From the NCBI RefSeq assembly GCF_900299535.1, contig NZ_OMKE01000016.1:1-64000 (forward strand): a DNA stretch of 64,000 bases, given 5' to 3'. Of the stretch, positions 9,501 to 18,769 are shown piece by piece; the first letter of the stretch is position 1; each line of letters begins with the position of its first letter. Under the pieces are notes generated by a model. That model made no database searches. It saw only the letters and a list, made by a program, of their open reading frames with translations, and was not told the origin of the DNA. The DNA comes from Aquimarina aquimarini. GTDB taxonomy: Bacteria; Bacteroidota; Bacteroidia; Flavobacteriales; Flavobacteriaceae. The translations under genes were made by a program, and so were the position numbers.

Positions 9501-12279
9501 CTTCTAGTTGCAATCCTTCTACATCCTTAACATCTATGACATTTTGGTGTTGATGAACATTAAACTTTTTAATTTTAACAGGGTCTAAATAAGCGTTTGT
9601 CAAAAAATTAACTGCAGTTCCTTCACATGATTTAGTTTCTTTTTTAACAGGGTTATAGTCACAACGATGGATATTAGTAAACCCATTATTAATACTACAG
9701 TACCCCTCTAATTCATTTGTTAAATTACGCCTGTTTTTACTTATTTCTCCTACATCATTATTTAATAATATTATTTTATCAAGTTTTAATACTTTATTTT
9801 TTGGAGCTTCAAAATATTTAGCTGAAGTTCTATTCCCTCTATAGACCTCAAGATTACCTTGATAAATTGGTATATTAGGGCTATCTGGCAGTATATGTAT
9901 TGCCCCATCATCCTTATACACACTATCGCCAGGATTTCCTAATATTGGCCTCCTAAAAATATCCTCCCCCGATTGCGTCACTTCACTATATTCACTAACA
10001 TTAAAAACACCTTCTATATATTCTTTTTTATAAATATTTAGTTCTTTTGATGTATTATCTCTTCTAATACTTTTGACAAAAAGTGCTGTATGTGTCCTAG
10101 TTTTAACAGCATCTAAATAATATATTTGTTTTCTTCCCCAATAGTAAGAATAGGTTTTATCATTAGCATCTTCTTTGTTTTGATGTTCCTCATACCCATC
10201 AAAAGGCCCTCTCCAAACATATCCATCTGTCCATTTTCCGTAATCAAATTCAACCCAATACCCATAATCATTTTCATCAACTTTTCCATTTGCATTGACA
10301 TCTATATAATCTGGACCTGTAACAGCTGTTAACAACCAATGCGTCGCATATGGTTTAGTTTTTTTTATTTCAAAAAAATTTTGATTTTCATTGGTTGGAT
10401 TTTTAAAGTTCTTATAAAACAATTCAAAATTATAGACAGGTAAAGAATAATGATATACCTTCCCATCTAATGAGGTAATCCTAAAAGCTCCAATTCCTTC
10501 GTCTAAAAATGTATCCAGATCTTGTAGCCTATCAATATTTTTTGCTTCAATAAATCCAGTTGTATTAGTATTATCTCTAATTTGCTTATTTGTAAAAGTT
10601 TCTATATAATTACTAGATCGTTTTCTATTTCCATATTTTAATTTCTCTCCATTCGGCAAAACCCCATCACTATAAATATTTGATTTCCTAGTTTCAAAAC
10701 CTCTTAACATTAAGAAGTCTGATGCATTTGTTTCTGCATTTCCTACAAGATTCTTATATATGACTGTCCTATCATCTCTAAGAAAAGAGCTTAATGTATT
10801 TTCAAAATAAAAATGAGTATTTCCTCCTAAATCATCAACCCTATCTAAATAACTATCAAAATTATCTGCTATATACGCCGTATAAATATTATCATTATTA
10901 ATTTCTGAACTCCCTCTATCGACCAAATTTAATTCATGATAGCTTGCAGGTTTTATACTTCCAGATAGCCCTTGAGAGGTTACTATATAATTATCATATC
11001 CTGGCAGGGATATATTATTTTTATCTATTTTAAAATTTTGTTCTATTAGATAATCGAGACTCATATCCTCATGGGAGAATGCTGGAAACTCATTGACATC
11101 CATAAAGTAATTTTCTTTCATTAAATGACTAACCCCTGCTGTTCCATTTGAAAATGGTTTGGTTTTATTTGCATGGTAAGGATATACTGCTCCAGATGTT
11201 GTAAGGTCATTTTTCTTATACAATGAATATCTAATTCTTTTATGTCCAAACCCTATATAAAACATATAAATAGGAAATGAAGTTTGAAAACCTTTCACAT
11301 CTATATTTAGATCATTACTAGAAGTCCCAAAGTTCATTGTGGAGACCCCTATTCCTTTACCATTAATTGCACCACCTAAAGAAGCGCCTTTAGAATCAAA
11401 ACTAACTCCAACTGAACCAGATTTAACCCTAGAGACAATTCTATTTTCTACTCTTGTTTGTTTTACATTTGCTCCAGTAACAGAAACTCCTCCAGACAAC
11501 CCTGAACTATAATTATAATTCAGATTTACTCCATACCCCAACTCACTTCCTTTAAAATTACCTCCATATCCAATTCCGACGCCATGAGTTCCTACATTGA
11601 CATTAAACCCTTTATATTCGACACCTAATGTAGCTCCATCACTCCCAGCTTTTAAGCTAGCTCCGCCATAACCAATAGAAACAAATCCTCCTGTTGAACG
11701 ATGTGATCCCCAAGAAGCACCTAAACCAGCATTAAAGCCATTTACTCCTATTCCAATACTAAAATTATATTCATTTTCTGTCCAACCAACATCATAGAAA
11801 AACTCTTCATACTTAGTTTTGCCCCAATCATCAGGATATCCATTGACATTACGGTTTATTGAGCCAGGATTCAAATTCCAGCCTAATCCCACCCAAGAAG
11901 CTTCTTGATTATGAGCTACTCCTCCATGATAAGATAATGCCAGTGGGTACCCTCCTTCTGGTGAGGGTACATTAAGCAAAGGCAATACATATGAGAAATC
12001 CCCAGTCAGTAAGTTTACCATATCGGTTGCATCTACTGGTTCAAATGATGCCGCTTCTGGAGCATTAGGCCCATTATTATTTGCCCACAATTGATTATAG
12101 GGAATCAACGTTTGTAAAAAAGTGATTGTAAAAAATATCGCTATTATCCGATGTGAGGATTTGGTTTTAGCCCTCCTAAGTCCAACATCCGAAATTGGAG
12201 GCTGGGAACTTGAGACGAGAAAACTATCTTGAAATAGTGTTTTAATTTTAGTGATTTTCATAGAGGTTTTGATTTTCAT
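6544..12279 (-). CDS. Giant SpvB/TcB-like, RHS-associated secreted protein
   Basis: A 1911-residue protein. A long charged N terminus (about 42 residues) precedes a hydrophobic signal segment (IIAIFFTITFLQTLI). Next comes an SpvB/TcaC-like start of mature protein (LLTGDFSYVLPLL, YPLALSYHGG, WVGLGWNLNPGSI). Residues about 170-340 are extremely Gly-rich with alternating polar residues, like a beta-solenoid or barrel. A carbohydrate-binding-like beta domain follows near 1600-1720, then a short YD repeat (YYEYDDAGRLIKIF, near 1750) and a PKD-like C-terminal part. The gene lies directly upstream of the RHS/JAB gene, mirroring the TcB-TcC pairing of Tc toxins, where both halves build one hollow shell. 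That functional parallel is inferred; no VgrG or TcA is visible. Confidence 0.65.
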   Translation of the reverse strand: MKIKTSMKITKIKTLFQDSFLVSSSQPPISDVGLRRAKTKSSHRIIAIFFTITFLQTLIPYNQLWANNNGPNAPEAASFEPVDATDMVNLLTGDFSYVLPLLNVPSPEGGYPLALSYHGGVAHNQEASWVGLGWNLNPGSINRNVNGYPDDWGKTKYEEFFYDVGWTENEYNFSIGIGVNGFNAGLGASWGSHRSTGGFVSIGYGGASLKAGSDGATLGVEYKGFNVNVGTHGVGIGYGGNFKGSELGYGVNLNYNYSSGLSGGVSVTGANVKQTRVENRIVSRVKSGSVGVSFDSKGASLGGAINGKGIGVSTMNFGTSSNDLNIDVKGFQTSFPIYMFYIGFGHKRIRYSLYKKNDLTTSGAVYPYHANKTKPFSNGTAGVSHLMKENYFMDVNEFPAFSHEDMSLDYLIEQNFKIDKNNISLPGYDNYIVTSQGLSGSIKPASYHELNLVDRGSSEINNDNIYTAYIADNFDSYLDRVDDLGGNTHFYFENTLSSFLRDDRTVIYKNLVGNAETNASDFLMLRGFETRKSNIYSDGVLPNGEKLKYGNRKRSSNYIETFTNKQIRDNTNTTGFIEAKNIDRLQDLDTFLDEGIGAFRITSLDGKVYHYSLPVYNFELFYKNFKNPTNENQNFFEIKKTKPYATHWLLTAVTGPDYIDVNANGKVDENDYGYWVEFDYGKWTDGYVWRGPFDGYEEHQNKEDANDKTYSYYWGRKQIYYLDAVKTRTHTALFVKSIRRDNTSKELNIYKKEYIEGVFNVSEYSEVTQSGEDIFRRPILGNPGDSVYKDDGAIHILPDSPNIPIYQGNLEVYRGNRTSAKYFEAPKNKVLKLDKIILLNNDVGEISKNRRNLTNELEGYCSINNGFTNIHRCDYNPVKKETKSCEGTAVNFLTNAYLDPVKIKKFNVHQHQNVIDVKDVEGLQLEEKANQVINFNHDYSLAKKSPNSIAPGQGRLTLKSINFNGKTGKSLIPPYRFSYHMPSVQYNKLDQDDWGYHKNIPQAWSLSKIITPTGGEIEITHESDSYYSEAVYTENKLFDNIIVNKNQSSNVVEITFRDVNFKVNEYFHLNAYTYLFFKTKIGDLPSTSYYHRSEVKAKVQITNLDVQNKKVTFKILEYDNKGSFAPNVINHNIVNLTKESKYCFDEQPFASRNICLSFPSIKSTKAPILYYTDTDNNGKKGGGIRVSSIEVKGNGSNVKTVYNYTNLSNNKISGITSYAPSKEQKGIPYVSEIPAPLVTYANVTMENYAGNKFLGSTAYEFDVLKPYQRDLEYIFSIGDFFKVKKQQKETFFNQTVQAEKYTIYNKLNNLGRILSVSSYNVKGQLLSKTENNYNQNLDVDGQIGVSQQSYKSIKKVQKNDLVNYLITSSSKVDYPSIVESTKISQGGFVNTTYYDKRDFLTGQVVDTRTVSSNGTEYKTKIIPAYTQYENMGSKVDNPTNKNMLTQTTANLTQIKVGTIWKTIDAGIATWNDDWKYRNYDGTTEPVATGPNKIWRKYKTYTWKGDIDNDGTYVGYTGDLDGFMWGSTQTNPKWINTSTITMYDHYSMPLESIDINENSVSTKMGDNQSKVIAVANSKYTEMYYSGAEYFIQKNGSTYFDGEVKTEGTVVAVNDAHTGKNVVRINGGTAFDVKLPPNPNRVGEKSKFKISVWVRKGQENNVNIKVQNGTNFPIVTDFNSNENVIAGNWVLLNGYIDLSTSETKVSVSSNGTGEATDLDDFRLLPVSSDMTSYVYNNWDELTHSIGANNLATYYEYDDAGRLIKIFKEVVDATGVTGGIKLVKEIGYTYKNDINDGGNPDVGPFFSFSLGVQITGLTGRITANTYNGSGSFSYRWAVGNPGETGHSHLNFGSWNNVASIYLVDELCQKIPFIAEVRDNITGEIASKKTFYLGYCNSDGGSGNGGGDGNIGVQH

Positions 12280-12388
12280 AAATATTCTCTAATATGATTT
12301 GATAAGCTCCGTATGATTTATATATTCCTTTTGAAATTGAGTGAATCAAGCTTGATATTAAAAACTTCTTCTAATCCAAAGCTTTGAA

Positions 12389-12997
12389 CTACAACTTCAA
12401 TTTTGGTTCGTTGTTAATTATTTTTGTTGGAATTTTGAATTTTACCTCTCCTGTATAAAATCCTAAATCCTCTATCGTGAATGTTACAAACTCTTCTTTT
12501 GTTACTTTCTCTTCTCTAGGATATACCAATAACATTGTTGTACTCCCACTCATTCCATACATTCTAGGGTAGATATAATCTGCCATAGCAATGGTATCTT
12601 TTTTGGGGGTATATAAGTGTACTTTCTGCTCCATACCAAAGGCTAATTGATTTACCATCGCTCCAAATTTTTGTTTATCTCTCGCTACATTGGTCAATAA
12701 TTCCTGATTGTTTTTAGACATTGATAAAGTGAAGTACACATACTCTTTATATTTTCCTCGTAAGCTGTCTACTATTCCTGATGTATCTTCTCCTGATAAT
12801 TCTTGATTCACCAATAGATCCGTTGGTTTATAAAGCAGAGAAAAAACAACTCCATTAACCGTTTTTGAATAGCAATATTCATTCTCTGGTTCTTTGATAT
12901 ACCCTAACAATTCTTCTGGAGAATCAAAGGTGTTTTGAGAACAAGAGACAAAGAGAAGAACACTCGCAATTAGTGTTTTAAATTGATTCTTTAGCAT
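12389..12997 (-). CDS. Lipoprotein of unknown function in the RHS locus
   Basis: A 202-residue protein with a lipoprotein signal ending LLFVSC (Cys19). I do not recognise the domain. The middle carries a run typical of secreted mixed alpha/beta proteins (ATMADYIYPRMYGMSGSTTM-like pattern around residues 130-155) and the C terminus is strand-rich. It sits between the OmpH-like gene and the SpvB-like gene, with gaps of about 87 and 109 bases, and is probably cotranscribed with them. A role in outer-membrane handling of the RHS proteins is possible but unsupported by motif. Confidence 0.55.
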   Translation of the reverse strand: MLKNQFKTLIASVLLFVSCSQNTFDSPEELLGYIKEPENEYCYSKTVNGVVFSLLYKPTDLLVNQELSGEDTSGIVDSLRGKYKEYVYFTLSMSKNNQELLTNVARDKQKFGAMVNQLAFGMEQKVHLYTPKKDTIAMADYIYPRMYGMSGSTTMLLVYPREEKVTKEEFVTFTIEDLGFYTGEVKFKIPTKIINNEPKLKL

Positions 12998-13084
12998 TTG
13001 GTTTCGTTTTTATGATAAGTCAAAAATCAGGAGTTCTTCATCAGTCTTTTTAACTCCAAAAACCCATACTCCTATCATACAAGG

Positions 13085-13621
13085 CTATTTATTCCCTTCG
13101 AATTCTGCGTTTAATTCTTTAAGTACAATTTCTGTTAAATCAGCCGATTCTTCTCCATACATTATGGTTCCGTTTCCTGTTGCTCCAAAAATGACTCTAT
13201 ACCCCTTCTTTTTACCGTATTCTTTTACAAAATCATTGATATCATTGATCACAGTTTGTGTAACTTTTTTATCTTCTTCTACCAACTGTTTTTGTACTGC
13301 TTGTTGGTAATTATTAATTTGTTGTTGCTTATTTGCCAATAACTCTTGCTTTAGTTCCAGTTCTTTCTTACTCATACTACTACGTTCTTTCTCATACGCT
13401 TTGAGTTCTGTTTGCCAGTTTGAAACAAGACTATCAACATTCGCTTTCATAGTTTGTGCTTTTTTATCGAATGCTTTTTTTACAATTTCTGTTCTATTGT
13501 AACCTTCTAAAAGTTTATTTACATCTACGTACACTAATTCTGTCGAAGGTTGTAAAAAGAAAAAAGATCCTACTGATGTAATAAGTGCAATGATGGCAAT
13601 TGGTAATGTTAATTTATTCAT
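13085..13621 (-). CDS. OmpH/Skp-family periplasmic coiled-coil protein
   Basis: A 178-residue protein. Residues about 5-24 are hydrophobic (LPIAIIALITSVGSFFFL) and look like a membrane anchor or uncleaved signal. They are followed by the OmpH signature: strand ELVYVDVNKLLEGY, a long charged coiled coil (about 45-125), then KKKGYRVIFGATGNGTIMYG and DLTEIVLKELN. Skp/OmpH trimers hold unfolded outer-membrane proteins. Canonical flavobacterial Skp genes lie beside bamA; this one lies in the RHS locus, so it may be a dedicated chaperone for the large exported proteins next door, which is inferred from position. Confidence 0.8.
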   Translation of the reverse strand: MNKLTLPIAIIALITSVGSFFFLQPSTELVYVDVNKLLEGYNRTEIVKKAFDKKAQTMKANVDSLVSNWQTELKAYEKERSSMSKKELELKQELLANKQQQINNYQQAVQKQLVEEDKKVTQTVINDINDFVKEYGKKKGYRVIFGATGNGTIMYGEESADLTEIVLKELNAEFEGNK

Positions 13622-13715
13622 TTTGTTATTTTGATCTAATGTAAAAATCGGTTACCCGAAATATTTTGATTTTATTTTGAATACTTGTTAATGTCAGAGA
13701 TCGTGTATTTGTTAC

Positions 13716-14792
13716 CTAGTTATTTACTTTATTTTCTAATAGCATCAATCTTTCTTCTAATACACTGTTGACTTCTTGCTGTTGTTTTATCTTTTTCTCC
13801 TGATCTATTGTATATAAAGTAAGTTCTTCAATCTTTTCTAGTAATTTCATATTCATAATCCCCAATTCCACACCATTTGTCTCCATTTCTATTGCAGAAG
13901 GAATATTAGGTAAGTGTCCTTTTTCTTTTATGTGCGCTTGCACTTCTTCTATAGATAGCAAATCATATTCTTTTTTAAACACATAGTCTGGAGCAGGGAC
14001 ACTTAGATCTATCTTTACTTCTTCTGCATGAATCTTACCTTTTACAGTAAGTTTAGAATCTGGAGTTTTGATTCCTATACCAACTTTGCCGTTGTTACAA
14101 TAAATGGTTTGACAAAAACTAGACACTCCGCCTGAGCTGTCATAAAGTTCTCGAATTTCTTGTTTTGATAACACTTTATTAAACACCATCAGTTCATCCA
14201 CACTTCCCTTAAAGTCATTACCATACCCCACATTATTAAAAAAGAACTTTCTTCCTATTCCCAAATGTGTCGCCCACTGAAAATCAATTTTCTGAGTACC
14301 TCCTATAACACCATTTAAATATCCTGTTATGTTTTTGTTAGCGTCAATTGTTACGCATACCAAAGACCATTTACCTTTATTAGTTTCATCATATCCATAA
14401 ATAATTGGACTCCATGGGCTCCATGATTGTATCGTATTATTTGCATATCGTAATGAAAAGACATTTGATGAATTACCACCTATACTTGATATCAATCTCA
14501 TATCACTATTAAGTACATCAGGTTTTATCCAAAATGCAATAGTGATTTCTGGAATTTGAGGAGTATTAATTTTAATATAGTCATCAACTCCATCAAAATG
14601 AAATGCCCCATTATTCTTGCCGTCTATTCCTTTGACTGGTGTAACATTCCCAAAAATAACTCCGTTATTATTTCCTTTTATATCATTTGCATTTCCATCA
14701 AATGGCCAATATGCTATTAAAGAGCTATTTGCAGTTTGCGCAATACCAAGAGCTGAAATTAGTATTAGAGTAATGCTAAGAAAGTTTCTCAT
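13716..14792 (-). CDS. LamG-domain secreted protein with C-terminal coiled-coil module
   Basis: A start at 14792 is chosen because MRNFLSITLILISALGIAQ is a clean signal peptide; the frame stays open to 14837. Residues about 20-215 form a LamG/concanavalin-like domain (SLIAYWPFDGNANDIKGNNN, FHFDGVDDYIKI, GSVDELMVFNKVLS). The C-terminal third has the common Bacteroidetes module GKVGIGIKTPDSKLTVKGKI, then LPNIPSAIEMETNGVELG and a coiled coil (MNMKLLEKIEELTLY). That module recalls intramolecular-chaperone tails of fibre proteins. No T9SS sorting domain is seen. It is probably the first gene of the unit leading into the RHS genes. Confidence 0.75.
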   Translation of the reverse strand: MRNFLSITLILISALGIAQTANSSLIAYWPFDGNANDIKGNNNGVIFGNVTPVKGIDGKNNGAFHFDGVDDYIKINTPQIPEITIAFWIKPDVLNSDMRLISSIGGNSSNVFSLRYANNTIQSWSPWSPIIYGYDETNKGKWSLVCVTIDANKNITGYLNGVIGGTQKIDFQWATHLGIGRKFFFNNVGYGNDFKGSVDELMVFNKVLSKQEIRELYDSSGGVSSFCQTIYCNNGKVGIGIKTPDSKLTVKGKIHAEEVKIDLSVPAPDYVFKKEYDLLSIEEVQAHIKEKGHLPNIPSAIEMETNGVELGIMNMKLLEKIEELTLYTIDQEKKIKQQQEVNSVLEERLMLLENKVNN

Positions 14793-15315
14793 AATTATAT
14801 TTTTTAGTGAACATATTTTTAACAAAAACCCTCCCATACCAAAGCACAGGAAGGTTTAAAATAATCACAAAGATTAGCTTGCCTATGGAAAGAAGAGGTA
14901 ACCCCACCCTTCATCATTCAAAAATTAATCTAGACTTAGTCCTACCCATATCAAGATTAAAAAAATTGAAGATTTTATCCATAATTATCACTGACAATCA
15001 TATTATCTTGCGAAATAAAATGACCTTTTTTGATCATTCATACTGCAATATTAAAGCATAGAAGTACCATTTTTTGAAACTGGGCAAAAAAATTGTGTTT
15101 TTTTATTTTTATTTATGATTACACCTCGATTCTAATAACAATAACCCTCCCACAAACTCCTCTAAATATGACCAGCATAACTTCATTGATAAAAGCTACT
15201 TTTATAAAAAACCACTTAATAATTTGATCGATTGATCATAGAATTTGAGTAAGAAACCAACAATCTCTTTGCCTGAAATCGATATTGCACCTATATTTGT
15301 GATAAAACCCTTTAC
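14793..15315. other. Divergent intergenic region, 523 bases
   Basis: It separates the divergent LamG gene and mfd. It holds the mfd promoter at its right end. Apart from an A/T-rich run near 15085-15115 I see no RNA gene, repeat or convincing coding sequence; the short open frames here lack codon bias and family resemblance. Confidence 0.5.
15269..15299 (+). promoter_or_regulatory. mfd promoter, TTG-N20-TATATTTG
   Basis: TTG at 15269-15271 and TATATTTG at 15292-15299 match the Bacteroidetes -33/-7 consensus with 20-base spacing. Transcription would start near 15304, giving a leader of only about a dozen bases before the GTG start at 15316. Confidence 0.55.
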
Positions 15316-18300
15316 GTGAGTACATCTATAATCTCGCAAATTATTGCACAGTCTCTTCAATTACAGAAACTGGAAAAAGCTATTGCCCAACCTGAAGCAA
15401 AAATACACTTGCAAGGAGCCATCGGGTCATCGCTATCCTTTATTATCGAAAATAGTTTTAAACTTACAGAAAAACCTTTTCTGTGCATCTTTAATGACAA
15501 AGAAGAAGCTGCTTATTACTTAAATGATTTAGAGCAATTACTGGAAGACAAAAATGTGCTTTTCTACCCAGGGAGTTATCGCCGACCGTATCAGATTGAA
15601 GAAACTGACAATGCCAATGTACTACTAAGGGCCGAGGTATTAAATCGAATAAATTCAAGAAAAAAACCAGCACTGATTATTACATATCCAGATGCTTTGT
15701 TTGAAAAGGTGGTTACCCGAAAAGAGCTAGAAAAAAACACCTTAAAAATTAATACCAACGATACTCTTTCTTTAGACTTTGTAAATGAAGTATTATTCGA
15801 ATATCAGTTTCAAAGAGTAGATTTTGTTACAGAACCTGGTGAATTTTCTGTTCGTGGTGGAATTGTAGATGTATTTTCTTTCAGTAATGATCAACCCTAT
15901 CGAATTGAGTTTTTTGGCGATCAAGTAGACAGCATTAGAACCTTTGATGTAGAAACACAATTATCTACAAATCAAATAAAAAAAATATCCATTATCCCAA
16001 ATGTAGAGAACAAAGCATTGCAGGAAACACGAGAAAGCTTCTTAAAATACATTTCCTCAAAAACTATTGTCTTTGCAAAAGATATTGATCTGCTAACCGC
16101 TAGGATAGACAAGAATTTTGAAAAAGCAGAAGATGCTTTCAAAACACTCTCTAAAGACATTAAACACAGTACTCCCCAAGAACTCTTTGCAACATCAGAA
16201 CTTATAAAAAAGCAGCTGATGGATTTCACGTTGGTCGAGATTGGTAATCACCCACTAACCAAGGCAGAATACAGTATAAAATTTGACACCAAACCTCAAC
16301 CCTCGTTCAACAAACAATTTGATTTACTCATTAAAAATCTAAATGAAAATAGCCAAAAAGAATACAAGAATTATATCTTTTGTGTGAGTGAACAACAGGC
16401 AAAACGTTTTCATGATATTTTTGATGATGCCGATCTTGATGTTAAACAATATGAAACAATCGTTTTTTCTGCATATCAGGGATTCATAGATCACCATAAT
16501 AAGATCGCTTGTTATACAGATCATCAAATATTTGAGCGCTATCATAAATTTAATCTTAAAAATGGATATGCAAAAAAACAAGCAATTACTCTAAAAGAAC
16601 TTACCAATCTCGAAGTTGGTGATTATGTAACACACATTGATCATGGGATAGGTAAATTTGGAGGGTTACAAAAAATAGATGTAGAAGGCAAAAAACAAGA
16701 AGCTATCAAATTAATATATGGAGAAAGAGACGTATTATATTTAAGTATTCACTCTCTTCATAAAATTTCAAAATACAATGGAAAAGATAGTAAACCTCCT
16801 CAAATCTATAAATTAGGTTCTAAAGCTTGGAAAACTTTAAAACAAAAAACCAAAGCACGGGTAAAACATATTGCTTTTAACCTAATCCAGTTATATGCTA
16901 AACGGAAATTACAAAAAGGATTTCAATACAATCCAGATAGTTATCTACAACACGAATTGGAAGCTTCTTTTATATATGAAGACACTCCTGACCAGAGTAC
17001 CGCTACTGAGGCTGTAAAGACAGATATGGAAAGTGAACGCCCCATGGATCGACTTATATGTGGAGATGTTGGTTTTGGTAAAACTGAGGTAGCTATTCGT
17101 GCAGCATTCAAAGCCGTTGATAATGGTAAACAAGTTGCTATTCTAGTGCCAACTACAATTCTTGCATTTCAACATGCAAAAACCTTTAGAGAACGGCTCA
17201 AGGACTTTCCTGTTACAGTTGATTATATTAATCGTTTTCGTACAGCAAAGCAAAGAAAACAAACATTAGAGGAGCTAGCTACTGGCAAGGTCGATATTAT
17301 TATTGGCACACACCAACTAGTTAATAAGTCTGTAAAATTCAAGGACCTTGGGCTATTGGTAATTGATGAAGAACAAAAGTTTGGAGTCTCTGTAAAAGAC
17401 AAACTTAAAACGATAAAAGAAAACGTTGACACATTAACACTTACTGCTACCCCTATCCCAAGAACACTACAGTTTAGCCTTATGGCCGCAAGAGATTTAT
17501 CCACGATTACCACTCCTCCTCCTAATAGATATCCTATTGAGACCAATGTAATACGGTTTAACGAAGAGACTATAAGAGATGCTGTAAGTTATGAAATACA
17601 ACGTGGGGGTCAAGTGTATTTTATAAACAATAGAATTGAAAATATAAAGGAAGTCGCTGGAATGATACAACGATTGGTTCCTGATGCCAAAGTAGGTATT
17701 GGCCACGGACAAATGGAAGGTAAAAAACTAGAGACTCTTATGCTTTCTTTTATGAACGGAGAGTTTGATGTATTGATCGCTACCACTATTGTAGAAAGTG
17801 GGTTAGATGTTCCTAATGCGAATACTATCTTTATTAATAATGCCAATAATTTTGGCCTTTCAGATTTACACCAGATGAGAGGACGTGTTGGGCGAAGTAA
17901 CAAAAAAGCATTCTGCTATTTTATTACCCCTCCTTATTCTGCTATGACAGAAGATGCCAGAAAACGTATCACTGCTTTAGAGCAATTCTCTGAACTGGGT
18001 AGTGGTTTTAATATTGCAATGAAAGATCTTGAGATTAGAGGTGCTGGTGATCTTCTTGGGGGAGAACAAAGTGGATTCATCAATGAAATTGGTTTTGACA
18101 CCTATCAAAAAATCCTAAATGAAGCAATAGAAGAACTAAAAGAAAATGAATTCAAGGAACTATATGAAGACGAAACTAAGGAAATCGTATTTTTAAAAGA
18201 TACACAGATTGATACGGATTTTGAATTATTGTTTCCTGATGATTATATCAATAACATAACCGAACGACTGAGTCTTTACACAGAGCTTACTACAATTAAA

Positions 18301-18672
18301 GATGAATCGACATTACAAGCATATGAGAAACGATTAATAGATCGTTTTGGGGAATTACCAGCCCCTGCTATAGATTTACTAAATTCTGTTAGGATAAAAT
18401 GGATTGCAACTACTATAGGTCTTGAAAAAATTATTATGAAACAAGATAGGCTTATTGGTTATTTTATAAGTGATCAACAATCTCCTTTTTACCAGAGCCC
18501 CATATTTACTCGTGTGTTGCAATTTGTACAACAACATCCAAACGTTTGTAAAATGAAAGAGAAACAAACCAGAAATGGGTTGCGTTTATTATTAACTTTT
18601 GATGATGTCAATTCTATTCATAGTGTACTAAAAGCGTTACAACCTCTTCAGGCATACCTACAAAAAATATAA
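15316..18672 (+). CDS. mfd: Transcription-repair coupling factor Mfd
   Basis: 1118 residues, close to the usual Mfd length of about 1150. Mfd pushes RNA polymerase off lesions and recruits UvrAB. Domains in order: an N-terminal UvrB-like module (FYPGSYRRPYQIEETDNAN, FSVRGGIVDVFSF), then a CarD-like RNA-polymerase-interaction domain (GDYVTHIDHGIGKFGGL). Then comes the RecG-like translocase with Walker A GDVGFGKTE near 582, DEEQ box near 685, motif TATPIPRTL and QMRGRVGRS. A C-terminal TRCF domain (YINNITERLSLYTEL) ends the protein. The start is GTG. A terminator hairpin directly follows the stop. Confidence 0.97.
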   Translation: MSTSIISQIIAQSLQLQKLEKAIAQPEAKIHLQGAIGSSLSFIIENSFKLTEKPFLCIFNDKEEAAYYLNDLEQLLEDKNVLFYPGSYRRPYQIEETDNANVLLRAEVLNRINSRKKPALIITYPDALFEKVVTRKELEKNTLKINTNDTLSLDFVNEVLFEYQFQRVDFVTEPGEFSVRGGIVDVFSFSNDQPYRIEFFGDQVDSIRTFDVETQLSTNQIKKISIIPNVENKALQETRESFLKYISSKTIVFAKDIDLLTARIDKNFEKAEDAFKTLSKDIKHSTPQELFATSELIKKQLMDFTLVEIGNHPLTKAEYSIKFDTKPQPSFNKQFDLLIKNLNENSQKEYKNYIFCVSEQQAKRFHDIFDDADLDVKQYETIVFSAYQGFIDHHNKIACYTDHQIFERYHKFNLKNGYAKKQAITLKELTNLEVGDYVTHIDHGIGKFGGLQKIDVEGKKQEAIKLIYGERDVLYLSIHSLHKISKYNGKDSKPPQIYKLGSKAWKTLKQKTKARVKHIAFNLIQLYAKRKLQKGFQYNPDSYLQHELEASFIYEDTPDQSTATEAVKTDMESERPMDRLICGDVGFGKTEVAIRAAFKAVDNGKQVAILVPTTILAFQHAKTFRERLKDFPVTVDYINRFRTAKQRKQTLEELATGKVDIIIGTHQLVNKSVKFKDLGLLVIDEEQKFGVSVKDKLKTIKENVDTLTLTATPIPRTLQFSLMAARDLSTITTPPPNRYPIETNVIRFNEETIRDAVSYEIQRGGQVYFINNRIENIKEVAGMIQRLVPDAKVGIGHGQMEGKKLETLMLSFMNGEFDVLIATTIVESGLDVPNANTIFINNANNFGLSDLHQMRGRVGRSNKKAFCYFITPPYSAMTEDARKRITALEQFSELGSGFNIAMKDLEIRGAGDLLGGEQSGFINEIGFDTYQKILNEAIEELKENEFKELYEDETKEIVFLKDTQIDTDFELLFPDDYINNITERLSLYTELTTIKDESTLQAYEKRLIDRFGELPAPAIDLLNSVRIKWIATTIGLEKIIMKQDRLIGYFISDQQSPFYQSPIFTRVLQFVQQHPNVCKMKEKQTRNGLRLLLTFDDVNSIHSVLKALQPLQAYLQKI

Positions 18673-18694
18673 GAGCATAAAAAAATATGCTCTT
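18671..18694. terminator. Terminator hairpin after mfd
   Basis: AAGAGCATA and TATGCTCTT form a perfect 9-bp stem with an A6 loop overlapping the mfd stop. The T tract that follows is poor. It may also help end transcription of tssD-facing readthrough, since tssD converges on mfd. Confidence 0.6.
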
Positions 18695-18769
18695 ATTGTA
18701 TTGTCTATACTAAATGATTAGTATTGATTAGAACTTATAGATCTATAAGAAGAAAAATAGTTTTATTAT

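Noticed and set aside
14807..15061. 84-codon frame between the LamG gene and mfd
   Set aside because: No signal, domain or codon bias; overlaps the divergent gene start region.
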